The notes under the pieces are model-generated. The model worked only from the letters and a program-made list of their open reading frames with translations. It searched no databases and was not told the DNA's origin. Positions 20,050 through 29,567 of a stretch of DNA of 64,000 nt are shown piece after piece (the stretch's first letter is position 1; the number at the start of each line of letters is the position of its first letter). The position numbers and the translations under genes were made by a program. Source of the stretch: Shewanella acanthi (GTDB lineage Bacteria > Pseudomonadota > Gammaproteobacteria > Enterobacterales > Shewanellaceae); contig NZ_CP080413.1 of assembly GCF_019457475.1 (NCBI RefSeq), positions 3,596,001 through 3,660,000 on the forward strand, read 5' to 3'.

Positions 20050-21270
20050 TTATTTGCCGCCCTTGACCACATTCAGCATATCCCACATAGGCAGATAAAT
20101 GCCCAATGCGAGGATTAATACCACCACGGCGACAATCCCAATAAGAATAGGCTCTAATTTGGCGGTGAGGTTTTTGAGGTCATAGTCCACTTCTCCCTCA
20201 TAAAAATCCGCAGCATCATTCAATAATTGATCAATCTGGCCAGTCTCTTCACCTACAGCCACCATTTGCAACACTAAGGGGGTAAATAGCTGGCTTTGAT
20301 TCGATACCCGAAGCATGGATTCGCCCGACTCAATCCCGCGGCGCATACCGACAATCTTGTCGTGCATGTAGGCATTATCTACTGCATCGGCGACTAGACT
20401 CAGCGCCTGTGTCATAGGCACACCCGCACCTAACATCATCGAAAAACTGCGGCAATATCGCGATAACGTCGAACGCTCGATAATGGAGCCCACCGCGGGG
20501 ATATGCAGCTTCCACTTATCCCACTGTTTTTCGCCTTTCTCGGTTTGATGCCAAGCACGCACTCCTATAATCGAACCTATTAATACCACAAGCATCAGCG
20601 GCCAGTAGTTCACAAACAGACTCGAGGTACCAATCAAGATCTTCGTTGCCCAAGGCAAATCAGCACCAAACCGAGAGAACATATCCGCAAATTTAGGGAT
20701 AACCATAATGTTCAAAATCACCATCGCAATGGCTATCGCAATTAACACAAAGATAGGGTAACGCATCGCCGCCTTAATCCTGCGACGGGTTTCCTGCTCT
20801 CGCTCGATATAACCCGATAGCTGGATAAAGGCGTCCTCCAATCGACCGGTGTTCTCCCCCACATGCACCATAGAGACAAACAATGAATCGAATACATCGG
20901 GATGTTGGTTCATGGCCGATGACAAGGGTCTACCTGCGGTTAATTGCTCGGAAATATCGTCAAGCGCATCCTTCATCCGCTGGGAATGAGAGGTTTCCGA
21001 CAGCCCCGCAATCGCTCTCAGGATAGGAATACCAGAGCGAGTTAAAGAATACATTTGCCGCGTAAAGATTTGCAGCTCATCGAGGGCGACTTTACGGACG
21101 AACAACTGTGACAATGAAAAGGATTGGGTTTCCTTGGCAACCTTAACCTCAAGGGGAATAATGCCACGGGAAAGCAGAGTATCGGCGGCCGCACTCTCGG
21201 AGGCCGCATCGAGCTGCCCCGTTACGGCCTGACCTTGTCCACTACGTCCTCGGTACTGATAAACCGGCAT
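20050..21270 (-). CDS. mshG: MSHA platform protein MshG (GspF/PilC family)
   Basis: 406-residue polytopic inner-membrane protein with two repeated GspF domains (about residues 68-192 and 270-394) and three hydrophobic segments, the last near the C-terminus. It is the assembly platform onto which the MshE ATPase docks. It starts two bases after the mshE stop. Confidence 0.95.
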   Translation of the reverse strand: MPVYQYRGRSGQGQAVTGQLDAASESAAADTLLSRGIIPLEVKVAKETQSFSLSQLFVRKVALDELQIFTRQMYSLTRSGIPILRAIAGLSETSHSQRMKDALDDISEQLTAGRPLSSAMNQHPDVFDSLFVSMVHVGENTGRLEDAFIQLSGYIEREQETRRRIKAAMRYPIFVLIAIAIAMVILNIMVIPKFADMFSRFGADLPWATKILIGTSSLFVNYWPLMLVVLIGSIIGVRAWHQTEKGEKQWDKWKLHIPAVGSIIERSTLSRYCRSFSMMLGAGVPMTQALSLVADAVDNAYMHDKIVGMRRGIESGESMLRVSNQSQLFTPLVLQMVAVGEETGQIDQLLNDAADFYEGEVDYDLKNLTAKLEPILIGIVAVVVLILALGIYLPMWDMLNVVKGGK

Positions 21271-21272
21271 AA

Positions 21273-23033
21273 TTACGCCTCATTGTCCTGTAGGCTTAGG
21301 ATATCCTTAGATAACGGCACCTGCGATTCACTCACATCTTCAACAAGCTTAGCCACCTCTTCAATGGTCGTCATACCCTCAGCTAAATATTGCAGGGCAG
21401 ATGCAGCAAGTGGGGTAAAATTAGGGCTTTGGATTGCTGCGCGAGCAAAATCCTGTGGGTTGCCGGTGCGCATCGCATCAATCATTTTCTCATCAAGCTC
21501 GAGAATTTCGAATATCCCCACTCGGCCACGGTAACCACTGCCGTTGCAGCTCTGACAGCCATAACCCTTACGAAATTTAGCCGTCGAGAAATCGATGCGA
21601 CTCACGCTGCTAAGCCAAGCCATTTCTGAAGGCGTTGGTTGATAATCCGCGCCGCAGTTATGGCATACCCGACGTACCAGTCGCTGGGCAATAATCACCC
21701 TCAAGGCACTCGCCACTAAGTAGCTCGCCGCCCCCATATCGAGTAGACGCAGTGCACTGGTCACCGCATCGTTGGTATGCAGGGTCGAAAGAACAAAGTG
21801 ACCCGTTAATGCGCCCCTTAAACCAATCTCGACGGTTTCTTGGTCCCGCATCTCCCCCACCATGATGATGTCGGGGTCTTGACGTAAAGTGGTACGCAAT
21901 ACATTTGAAAAATCTAGGCCAATCTTATGGTTAACTTGTACTTGGTTGATCCGCGGTAATTGGTATTCCACCGGATCTTCTACGGTAATAATCTTGCGAT
22001 CGGCGGTATTTAACTCACTGAGGATTCCGTAAAGCGTGGTGGTTTTACCGCTACCCGTTGGCCCAGTGACTAACAGCATGCCGTGGGGTCGTTTAATCTG
22101 TTTGCGAATGCGCTCAAGGATATGTGGCGGCATCCCTGTTTCATTAAGTGTAAGTAGGCCCGCCGATTGATCCAACAGACGCATTACCACGGATTCACCG
22201 TGGTAAATCGGCATGGTCGAGATCCGCACATCGATCTTATGGCCTTTAATTTCCATATGGAAACGACCATCCTGCGGCAAACGTTTCTCAGAAATATCGA
22301 GCCCCGCCATTAACTTAAGGCGCAGTACCAAAGCAGCGGCAATATTGACCTCATTGAGCGTGGTCTCGTGTAGCTGACCGTCGATACGCTGACGAATGCG
22401 CAGCACTTTCTCGCCAGGCTCAATATGAATATCCGAGGCGCGCATTTGCACCGCATCCTCGAAAATAGATTGCAGTAACTTAACGACCGTGGTTTCGTTA
22501 TCGCTGTCGGCCGAGGTAAGGCTTGCCAAATCGAACATCTGATCGGCGGCGTACTCTTCTTCCAGCTTACCCGCAATTTGGGCGATTTGATCGGTGCGAC
22601 GATACAGGTTATCGAAGGCCTGCATCAATTGCTGCTCGGGCGCAACTGCTAGGGTGAGTTTTTTCGGCGCCACCAGCACTTCGAGATTATCGAGCGCCTG
22701 CAAGTCTGCAGGGTCGCTCATGGCCACCAGAATACTGTCGCCATTGACTTCAACCGCCAGGGCGCGAAAACGCCGCGCCTGCACCTCGGGAATTAATTGC
22801 ACTACTTCGGCGGAAATCGGTCTTTTACTAATATCCAACAGTGGCAGGTTTAGCTGTTGCGACAAAAATTGCAGTAGTTGATGTTCGGTAATCGACTGTA
22901 AATCGATGAGCGTCCGCCCAAGCTTATGTCCCGTCCTACGCTGATCGGTTAACGCCTGCTGTAGCTGTTCTTCAGTGATGATCGCTTCTTGAACTAACAG
23001 ATCGCCTAAACGCATTTTTAATCTGGGTTTCAT
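21273..23033 (-). CDS. mshE: MSHA pilus extension ATPase MshE (c-di-GMP-binding)
   Basis: 586-residue GspE-family ATPase. Walker A is GPTGSGKT at 324-331 and the Walker B region is DPDIIMVGEMRD at 386-397. A CxxC pair (CHNCG ... CQSCNGSG) forms the C-terminal zinc motif. The N-terminus carries two tandem 24-residue MshEN motifs (about 8-31, starting RLGDLL, and 37-60, starting KLGRTL), which in V. cholerae MshE bind cyclic di-GMP. Pilus extension is therefore expected to respond to c-di-GMP here. It overlaps mshN by four bases. No retraction ATPase gene is in the cluster. Confidence 0.97.
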   Translation of the reverse strand: MKPRLKMRLGDLLVQEAIITEEQLQQALTDQRRTGHKLGRTLIDLQSITEHQLLQFLSQQLNLPLLDISKRPISAEVVQLIPEVQARRFRALAVEVNGDSILVAMSDPADLQALDNLEVLVAPKKLTLAVAPEQQLMQAFDNLYRRTDQIAQIAGKLEEEYAADQMFDLASLTSADSDNETTVVKLLQSIFEDAVQMRASDIHIEPGEKVLRIRQRIDGQLHETTLNEVNIAAALVLRLKLMAGLDISEKRLPQDGRFHMEIKGHKIDVRISTMPIYHGESVVMRLLDQSAGLLTLNETGMPPHILERIRKQIKRPHGMLLVTGPTGSGKTTTLYGILSELNTADRKIITVEDPVEYQLPRINQVQVNHKIGLDFSNVLRTTLRQDPDIIMVGEMRDQETVEIGLRGALTGHFVLSTLHTNDAVTSALRLLDMGAASYLVASALRVIIAQRLVRRVCHNCGADYQPTPSEMAWLSSVSRIDFSTAKFRKGYGCQSCNGSGYRGRVGIFEILELDEKMIDAMRTGNPQDFARAAIQSPNFTPLAASALQYLAEGMTTIEEVAKLVEDVSESQVPLSKDILSLQDNEA

Positions 23034-24277
23034 TGGCTATCCCCTAGTTGGTGTAATCTTTGTTCAATGAAGGCCGTGGCTTGGGCAGAAAGCCCTTCAT
23101 GGCTAAGCGCACTGCGATAAGCTTGACTCGCCTTGGCGTACTGCTGCTGGGAATCTAGCGCATAGGCTAACCCCATCCACCATTTTCCCTGTCTTGGTTC
23201 CTGCTGTAATAAATTACGATAGGCCCGCTCCACCAGTGAAAATTGCCCCTGCTTTTGGGCTAAGTCGCTCTGGGCAAGCCATTTTTGGCGCGCAAGTTCA
23301 TGGCTATCGGGAATTTGCGAAAGGCTCGCCAAGGCTAGCTCTGTCTGTCCACTCTCCTGCTGAGTGCGAGCCAATAACAACGCAAATTCATATTCCTGCG
23401 GATAAAGTAATCGCCCCTGCTCCAGCACCCTTTGCGCCTCAGTTAACTGTCCCTCGCCATAGTAAAGCGCAGCCAGTTGTTTTCTCGTTTCGTGCAAACT
23501 GGCATCAAGGCTTAACGCTTTATTGAAATGGTCGATGGCTTTTTTTGCTTTCCCCGAATTTTGAGCATTTATGGCAAGCGTTACTTGCTTTTGGGCTAAC
23601 TGGCTAGGCGAAAGTTTGACCTCGGTAACCGCCATTTGGGTGGCCGCTTTGATAGGTTCACTCTTAGTCTCAGACTTAGCTTCTGTGTTAACTTCTGTGT
23701 TAGCTGCTAACTTAGCGTCTTGCTTAGGCACTGCAGCTGGCTTGAGTTCGACGTTGACCGAATCAATCACAGAAGGCTGACTCGATGTCACTTGGGCGAC
23801 TTTTACATCATTTGCATTGGGTACAGATGCATAAGCTTCATTTGCAGTGCTTTCTGGCGCGTTGTTCTCAGTGGCAGCGCTGACCGCAACCTTAGATTCA
23901 GCTTGAGGAGTGACTTGCTGCGCTACGGTATTGTCTGGGACTGCTTGCGGATAATTTGAAGAAACGCGCTCCTGAGTTTGAACCGTTATGTCAGCGTCAC
24001 CATTAAGGCTATTTTCTATAACGACTTCAGTCTCTTTCGCGATTTTAAGAGCATCTACGGCCACAGCCGATGCACTCTCTACTCGTTCCATGTTTGCATT
24101 TTGAAAAGCATAAACAGATAAACCACCAAGAAACAGAGATGCCAAACTCATAGGTAACCATTTACGCGAACTTGTGGTGCGACCAAAATACTGCACCTGC
24201 TGAGGGGAAATATTAGCGACGGCATGTTCATGCTGACGTTTATCTAGATCCTGCAGCATCTTATTGATAACACTCAT
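23030..24277 (-). CDS. mshN: MSHA biogenesis protein MshN (TPR)
   Basis: 415-residue inner-membrane protein: a short cytoplasmic N-terminus (MSVINKMLQDLDKRQ), one membrane helix (about 40-57), an Ala/Glu/Val-rich periplasmic linker (60-215) and tetratricopeptide repeats (about 225-415). It probably bridges the platform and the secretin. It overlaps both mshE and mshM by four bases. Confidence 0.92.
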   Translation of the reverse strand: MSVINKMLQDLDKRQHEHAVANISPQQVQYFGRTTSSRKWLPMSLASLFLGGLSVYAFQNANMERVESASAVAVDALKIAKETEVVIENSLNGDADITVQTQERVSSNYPQAVPDNTVAQQVTPQAESKVAVSAATENNAPESTANEAYASVPNANDVKVAQVTSSQPSVIDSVNVELKPAAVPKQDAKLAANTEVNTEAKSETKSEPIKAATQMAVTEVKLSPSQLAQKQVTLAINAQNSGKAKKAIDHFNKALSLDASLHETRKQLAALYYGEGQLTEAQRVLEQGRLLYPQEYEFALLLARTQQESGQTELALASLSQIPDSHELARQKWLAQSDLAQKQGQFSLVERAYRNLLQQEPRQGKWWMGLAYALDSQQQYAKASQAYRSALSHEGLSAQATAFIEQRLHQLGDSQ

Positions 24278-25206
24278 ACGCTATTACCCCACAGCAAGCG
24301 TAAATCTTCGCCCCACATCGCCAAGGCGACAAACATGGCTGTCAGGGTCATCAGTGCAATAGCCACATAGGTTGACCATCTAAACGGCGTTTGATTGCAG
24401 GCATCTTCAGTATCTAGGATGGCACCTTTGACATGGGCAGCATTAACATGGCTTGACCCTTCGCCAAAACTGAGCATTAATGCTTTGTGGGACAAGATAT
24501 TGATTAATCTTGGGATCCCCCTTGATGCATCGGCTATTTTACGGGTTAGCTTTGGGCTAAACAGCGGTGCACCAGCACAGCCAGCAACCGCTAGGCGGTA
24601 ACAGATATAGGCGTCGGTTTCATCCCAAGTAAGGGGTCTTAAGTTATAACTAAAGGTGATGCGTTGCCTTAGCTGGCGAAAAGATGGGAGTTTTAACCTT
24701 TCATCAAGCTCGGGCTGACCAAATAGCACTACTTGGAGCAACTTACGATTTTCGGTTTCAAGATTTGTGAATAACCTTAACGCCTCTAGGCTCTCATCGG
24801 GCAAAGCCTGCGCTTCATCGAGCACTAATACAATAGAATGTCCATGGGCACTTAAGGCCAATAGCTGTTGCTGAATCAGCCCAGTTAACTGCTGCTGGTC
24901 GATGTCAGAGGAATACTTAAGTCCTAATTCGTTTGCGACCGCCCAACGTAATTCTGTTGGACTTAAATAGGGATTGGGTAAATACGCACAATTAAACCCT
25001 GGGGGCAGCTCATTAATCAGCTTACGACAAATCAAGGTTTTACCCGTGCCAACTTCACCTGTGACCTTGATAAAGCCTTCCCCAGTCTGCAACGCTGTTT
25101 GCAGTACCTGCAAAGCCTCGACATGTGGCCATAACCCGAAAAAAAATCCGGTATTCGGCGTTAATGAAAACGGGGCTTGGCTTAAACCAAAATGATTTAA
25201 GTACAT
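24274..25206 (-). CDS. mshM: MSHA biogenesis ATPase MshM (ExeA-like)
   Basis: 310-residue AAA ATPase with Walker A GEVGTGKT at 50-57 and Walker B LVLDEAQ at 127-133, followed by one membrane helix near residues 283-302. It is related to ExeA/GspA, which help insert and assemble secretins through peptidoglycan, and it sits directly after the secretin gene. Confidence 0.94.
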   Translation of the reverse strand: MYLNHFGLSQAPFSLTPNTGFFFGLWPHVEALQVLQTALQTGEGFIKVTGEVGTGKTLICRKLINELPPGFNCAYLPNPYLSPTELRWAVANELGLKYSSDIDQQQLTGLIQQQLLALSAHGHSIVLVLDEAQALPDESLEALRLFTNLETENRKLLQVVLFGQPELDERLKLPSFRQLRQRITFSYNLRPLTWDETDAYICYRLAVAGCAGAPLFSPKLTRKIADASRGIPRLINILSHKALMLSFGEGSSHVNAAHVKGAILDTEDACNQTPFRWSTYVAIALMTLTAMFVALAMWGEDLRLLWGNSV

Positions 25207-25212
25207 GAACGT

Positions 25213-26895
25213 TTACTTATTCTCTGGGTACCAACGGTCGAGTAAAGCCTTTGAACGCTCTAACTCATTGCGCCAAGTATCATTACCGACAACAGTGGGC
25301 TTGAGCAAAATCACCAGTTCGGTTTTTTTCATTGCCTGACTGCGATTCTTAAACAGTTCACCCACCAGCGGAATAGAACCTAACAGTGGCACCTGTGAAA
25401 TCACTTCTGTGCTTTCACTCTTCATTAGACCGCCTATCACCACCACATCGCCCGAAGCGGCACGGATTACGGTATCCGACTCACGGATCTCACTCTGTGC
25501 CAGTGGCAGTTCTAAGGTTTCGCTACTGACCTTGATGTCTTTGGTTTGCTCTTTTACATCAATAACAGAAGGATGCACGTGCAGTAACACATTGCCGTCC
25601 TCATCGATTTGCGGGGTAACATCGAGCGCAATGCCCGAGAAGAAAGGCGTTAACTCCACCTGAGGCGTCGTCACTGTGGTAGTTGCCGCAACTGTAGTTG
25701 AAGACACATCGGTCACGAAGTACTCATCGGTACCCACCTTAATCACTGCCTTTTGGTTATTCGATGCCGTCACCCTTGGGCTCGATAGCACATCCACATC
25801 GCCCTGAGTATCGAGCAGATTAATCATGGTAGCAAAGTCAGAACCTGTGATGCTTAAAGACGTTACTCCACCGATTGCAGTGGTGATGGTATCGCTCAGA
25901 CCTGGGCCTGCAGCTGTACCAAAATTAACCTTAGTATTGCCATTGGCAAAGGCACTACCTAATACGTTATCCCACTGAATTCCCTGCTGATAACCGTCGG
26001 ATAAGGTGACTTCGAGGATCTTGGCTTCCAAAATCACCTGCCGCTGTAGATGGGTTTCGGCTGAGTTTAAGAAACTGCGAACCTGACGCAGTTCATTAGG
26101 ATAGGCACGGACTGTCACTAAGCCTGCCTGCGGCGTCACCACCACCTGACGTCCATCGCCAGAATCACCAATAATAGCGGCGAGCGTCTCTTTTAAATCA
26201 CCCCAAAAATCGGTTTTGGTGCGTGAACGAATAAAGGTGCCATTGGTACTGTCATTACTGTTATTGTTGCCGTTACTGCCATTATTCGAGCTGTTATTGC
26301 CAAAGTTACTGTTATTGGAATTGCTATTCGAATTGCTGTTATTCGAGTTGTTATTGTTGTCCGAGATCCGGCCCGAACTGACAGAGGTTAACGACAGTCC
26401 GTCGCGCTCCATATAGAGGTAATTCAGCGGAAATGTCTCGGTACGCAGCCCTGCTGGGAAAACGCGCAACACACGTCCTTCACGGCTCACTTCATAGCCG
26501 TAAATATCTTCAACCACTTGAATGGCTTCGCTTAGGGTCACCCCTTTAAGTGACAGTGAAATCTTACCCTGCACCTCTGGGTGCATCGCCACACTGAATG
26601 GCGTGCCTTGCACTAGGCTTGGGAAAAACACTTTAGCATCCACATCGCGGGCTGACACATCGAAACGACGCTCAGTCTCCATTGATGGGCTTAATCCTGA
26701 CGTTAACGCATTGGCATTGAGTTCGCGCTGAACATCGGCAGGCATAGTCGGTGGCGGTGGCACCATAGCAGGCGCAGTCGTTTGCATCGAAGCGGTTAAG
26801 GCTTCCTTTGATGCTTCTGGCTGGGGCCTATCTGACGTCTGACAAGCAACCAAGCAAATCGAGAGCAAAGGCGTGATGTATTTGAAGGCTGTCAT
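25213..26895 (-). CDS. mshL: MSHA secretin MshL
   Basis: 560-residue outer-membrane secretin. The signal peptide ends in a lipobox (LVAC), so it is a predicted lipoprotein. It has secretin/TonB short N-terminal domains (about 75-160), a second N-domain (about 240-285) and the secretin core (about 390-545) ending in QVPLLGSIPLVGELF. Residues 179-219 are an almost pure Asn/Ser tract between domains. The start is the ATG at 26895 preceded by GGGA; a GTG at 26916 overlapping the mshK stop would add seven residues. Confidence 0.95.
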   Translation of the reverse strand: MTAFKYITPLLSICLVACQTSDRPQPEASKEALTASMQTTAPAMVPPPPTMPADVQRELNANALTSGLSPSMETERRFDVSARDVDAKVFFPSLVQGTPFSVAMHPEVQGKISLSLKGVTLSEAIQVVEDIYGYEVSREGRVLRVFPAGLRTETFPLNYLYMERDGLSLTSVSSGRISDNNNNSNNSNSNSNSNNSNFGNNSSNNGSNGNNNSNDSTNGTFIRSRTKTDFWGDLKETLAAIIGDSGDGRQVVVTPQAGLVTVRAYPNELRQVRSFLNSAETHLQRQVILEAKILEVTLSDGYQQGIQWDNVLGSAFANGNTKVNFGTAAGPGLSDTITTAIGGVTSLSITGSDFATMINLLDTQGDVDVLSSPRVTASNNQKAVIKVGTDEYFVTDVSSTTVAATTTVTTPQVELTPFFSGIALDVTPQIDEDGNVLLHVHPSVIDVKEQTKDIKVSSETLELPLAQSEIRESDTVIRAASGDVVVIGGLMKSESTEVISQVPLLGSIPLVGELFKNRSQAMKKTELVILLKPTVVGNDTWRNELERSKALLDRWYPENK

Positions 26896-26912
26896 TTGAG
26901 TTGTTTTCCCTA

Positions 26913-27227
26913 TCACTCTGTAATTGCTTTAAATAAAGCTAATTTTCGACCGTCTGAAAGCGACACTGCTGTAGAGGTAATGCGCACCACTTTTACCCCT
27001 TGAATACTGTCGCCCACGGACAAAATCTTATTGTTGATAACCGCATAGGCTGAGCTACCGGAATTGACAATACTTTGCAGCACTAAGGCCTGCTGACGAT
27101 TTGAAGATGAAGCTCCAGCGCCCGCAACGCCCTTCCCCGGCAACGTTGGGTCACGTAAGCTCTCTGCCGCAACCTGAGTGCTCAGCCCTAGCAATGCGAT
27201 GAAAAGATAAGACTTATTTAGCAACAC
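26913..27227 (-). CDS. mshK: MSHA biogenesis protein MshK
   Basis: 104-residue periplasmic protein with a Sec signal peptide (cleavage near QVAA|ES) and the segment LRDPTLPG common to MshK and GspC/PilP-like proteins that contact secretins. Its start lies 14 bases inside mshJ. It probably acts as the PilP equivalent between platform and MshL. Confidence 0.88.
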   Translation of the reverse strand: MLLNKSYLFIALLGLSTQVAAESLRDPTLPGKGVAGAGASSSNRQQALVLQSIVNSGSSAYAVINNKILSVGDSIQGVKVVRITSTAVSLSDGRKLALFKAITE

Positions 27228-27864
27228 TGATAAAGTCCCTATTGATGCTCAAGGTATAAAGCTCGATATCTATCTTACCCTTTGGATAGTCGGCCACTTT
27301 ATAGTCGAGTTTTTTCCAATAAAGTTTGTCGGGCATGGCTTCGATCGCCTCGACAAAGCGCAGCACGGAGAAATAATCCCCCTCTAAAGCCATACTGATC
27401 CCATGGCTGTAGAGATTAAGTTTTTTATCCTCACCCACTTCGAGCAGGGGCACAGGGGCAATAGACGTGAATTTAACTAACTTAATGCCTTGGGTCTGCG
27501 AGAGTAAATGACTCAATAATTCAGGCATATAGTCCGCAGGTACCATATCAACCATCAGCTCGTTAAGCTTGGCATCAATATCCTGATTTTGCTTGAGTAA
27601 CTTAGTCAGCCGCTGTTGATAGTCATGGTTAGGATCCATCGCCAGACGCTGTTGATACATTTCAATCTGCTGCTGCGAAATGCCGTTTTCCATTGTCACG
27701 GTTTTAAGCTGCTGCGCAGCTTGGGTGTGCGACTTCCATAACGACTCCATCGGAAGATAGGCTAAGGTCGCCAAAACACCTATGGTGGCTATGCTTATCA
27801 TTAACCGTTCGCGCTGGCTTAAGGCATCAAATTTCTGCCCTAGGAGTTTCCATCGTTCCTTCAT
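27214..27864 (-). CDS. mshJ: MSHA biogenesis protein MshJ (PilO-like)
   Basis: 216-residue bitopic inner-membrane protein with one helix (about 23-40), a coiled coil (about 45-105) and a ferredoxin-like C-terminal domain, the layout of PilO/GspM. It overlaps mshI2 by four bases. It should pair with MshI2 in the alignment complex. Confidence 0.9.
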   Translation of the reverse strand: MKERWKLLGQKFDALSQRERLMISIATIGVLATLAYLPMESLWKSHTQAAQQLKTVTMENGISQQQIEMYQQRLAMDPNHDYQQRLTKLLKQNQDIDAKLNELMVDMVPADYMPELLSHLLSQTQGIKLVKFTSIAPVPLLEVGEDKKLNLYSHGISMALEGDYFSVLRFVEAIEAMPDKLYWKKLDYKVADYPKGKIDIELYTLSINRDFISVAK

Positions 27865-28469
27865 CGAGCAGGCTCCTTACTCTTAGGGGTCTCGCTGGTC
27901 AGCGTGAAGGCCAAGGGCTTATCGTCACCACGGTCCATGGTCATTGAGGAAAATGCCTGCCCCTTGAGGGTTGTGGTGGTTTTTAATTTGCCCACCCATT
28001 GGGGGATATACTGTGGATGCTCAGCAAAACCCTCGAACATAAAATGCTGCTCGTTAATCATAATATGATTTAGCCAAACCGAAGCATCGGAAACTTTGGC
28101 TAAATCTTTGAGAACCGGCGCAAAACCGCGACTAGTGAGCTTGGCCCGCACCGCAAGTTCACCCATTAACAATTGTTTTAGTTCTAGCTGCTGTGCCTCA
28201 AGCTCTACCCTAGACACCAATTCTGCATCGGGTTTACGGGCGCTAATCTGAGCAACTAAATCGGCCTTTTCTTTTTCGAGTTGTTGTTTGGTTTGATTTG
28301 CGCTTTGCAGTGCCTGTTGCGATTGCAGGAGTTCCCAATAGCTAAACGCGCCCAATGCTAGGGATAACACCACTAAAGCCGCAGCATAACTGCCGAGTTT
28401 AGCGAAAGTTAAGCTCTGCTTAGGAGGGAGTAACGCGGCAGAATATAAATTAACTCTCGATTTAATCAC
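27861..28469 (-). CDS. mshI2: MSHA biogenesis protein MshI2 (PilN-like)
   Basis: 202-residue PilN-family protein with a short N-terminus containing VNLYSAALLPPK, which resembles the PilN motif INLLP that docks into PilM. It has a membrane helix (about 28-46), a coiled coil (50-95) and a C-terminal alpha/beta domain. It overlaps mshI by four bases. Confidence 0.88.
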   Translation of the reverse strand: MIKSRVNLYSAALLPPKQSLTFAKLGSYAAALVVLSLALGAFSYWELLQSQQALQSANQTKQQLEKEKADLVAQISARKPDAELVSRVELEAQQLELKQLLMGELAVRAKLTSRGFAPVLKDLAKVSDASVWLNHIMINEQHFMFEGFAEHPQYIPQWVGKLKTTTTLKGQAFSSMTMDRGDDKPLAFTLTSETPKSKEPAR

Positions 28470-29344
28470 TGGGCACCTCGTGAAAGTTCACTAAAGGCTA
28501 GGCCTGCCATCCGCGCACCCACGGAGTTTTTCTCAATCACGTTAACGGACTGATTAAAGTTAGCCGATACTAGCTTAGCTAAGGCCTCGGTTGCGCCGTC
28601 AGTCAATAGCTCAATGGAAGCCACGGGAGGCTGGCGTAGTTGACTCTCAAAATAGTCCATAGAGCGCTGAATTTCTAAGCTTAAATTATCGGCTAAACCA
28701 TAATTAAGCTCATCAACTTCGGCCTTATTCAATTCGGTGAAGCCACGCACTCGGCGCTGCATATAGAGCTGCCCTTCTTTTACTACTGTCAGCATGAGTT
28801 CGCTGCCAGGATTATGGCTGACCACCAATCGTGCCTGAGCATCATCGATAAACAGGTTAGTCATGGCTAACTCTTCGATGCTAATCCCAAGAATACTGAG
28901 CCCAAGCTCATTAATGGCTTGAACCAGCTTCATTAACTTGTCTTTTTCGACAACTACCACATTCACCTTATTGCTAGGCAATGGTGATTCGAAGTAATCC
29001 AAATGGATTTGCGGCACCGGAATAGTAACCATGTCCTTGATCGACCAAATTAATGCCTGAGCAAGTTCAGCCTCGTCGACACTGGGTTTATCGGCGACCA
29101 GCAGTTGATAACGGCCATGGGCCAAAAGGAGTTGTAGCTTCGCTTGGGGAAAATGACGTGCAAGTGGCGCGAAGGCGTCATGCCAATTGTCTTGAGCCAG
29201 TTCAAATGACTGCCACTGTTCACGTTGGGCGGGAGTTTCAGGGATATAGACCCAAAGCTTATCGGCACAGAGATAGACGCCTAAGGTGGCCGACGAGGCT
29301 TTAGGGCGCCAAAAGGCTAACTTAGCTATCAATTCATTATCCAT
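28466..29344 (-). CDS. mshI: MSHA biogenesis protein MshI (PilM-like)
   Basis: 292-residue cytoplasmic protein with the actin-like fold of the PilM/MshI family and no membrane helix, which together with MshI2 and MshJ forms the inner-membrane alignment complex. The ATG at 29344 has AGG at good spacing; an in-frame ATG at 29383 would add 13 residues with a poorer site. The msh operon proper begins here, after a 223-base gap from mshH. Confidence 0.88.
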   Translation of the reverse strand: MDNELIAKLAFWRPKASSATLGVYLCADKLWVYIPETPAQREQWQSFELAQDNWHDAFAPLARHFPQAKLQLLLAHGRYQLLVADKPSVDEAELAQALIWSIKDMVTIPVPQIHLDYFESPLPSNKVNVVVVEKDKLMKLVQAINELGLSILGISIEELAMTNLFIDDAQARLVVSHNPGSELMLTVVKEGQLYMQRRVRGFTELNKAEVDELNYGLADNLSLEIQRSMDYFESQLRQPPVASIELLTDGATEALAKLVSANFNQSVNVIEKNSVGARMAGLAFSELSRGAQ

Positions 29345-29567
29345 AAAATGCCTATAATCCGATGAAGTAAACACTTGCGTCATAAGCCCGCGCGCAGTGT
29401 TTGCCTTAAACTACGCAACGAAAGTATCAGAATTACACTCCTGCCATTGCACCTGTCATAATTTTGGCACTGGCTAGTTTAGCCACTAACATGTGAATTT
29501 TATAGAAAAATAAGGCGATTATGTCCAATCTCCCACAGTGATCACAGAGTGTCACTCATTTTTTGTA

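Noticed and set aside
26216..26416. Leu-rich 66-codon plus-strand frame resembling a membrane peptide
   Set aside because: It is the complement of the MshL Asn/Ser tract; the Leu runs come from antisense reading of Asn codons.
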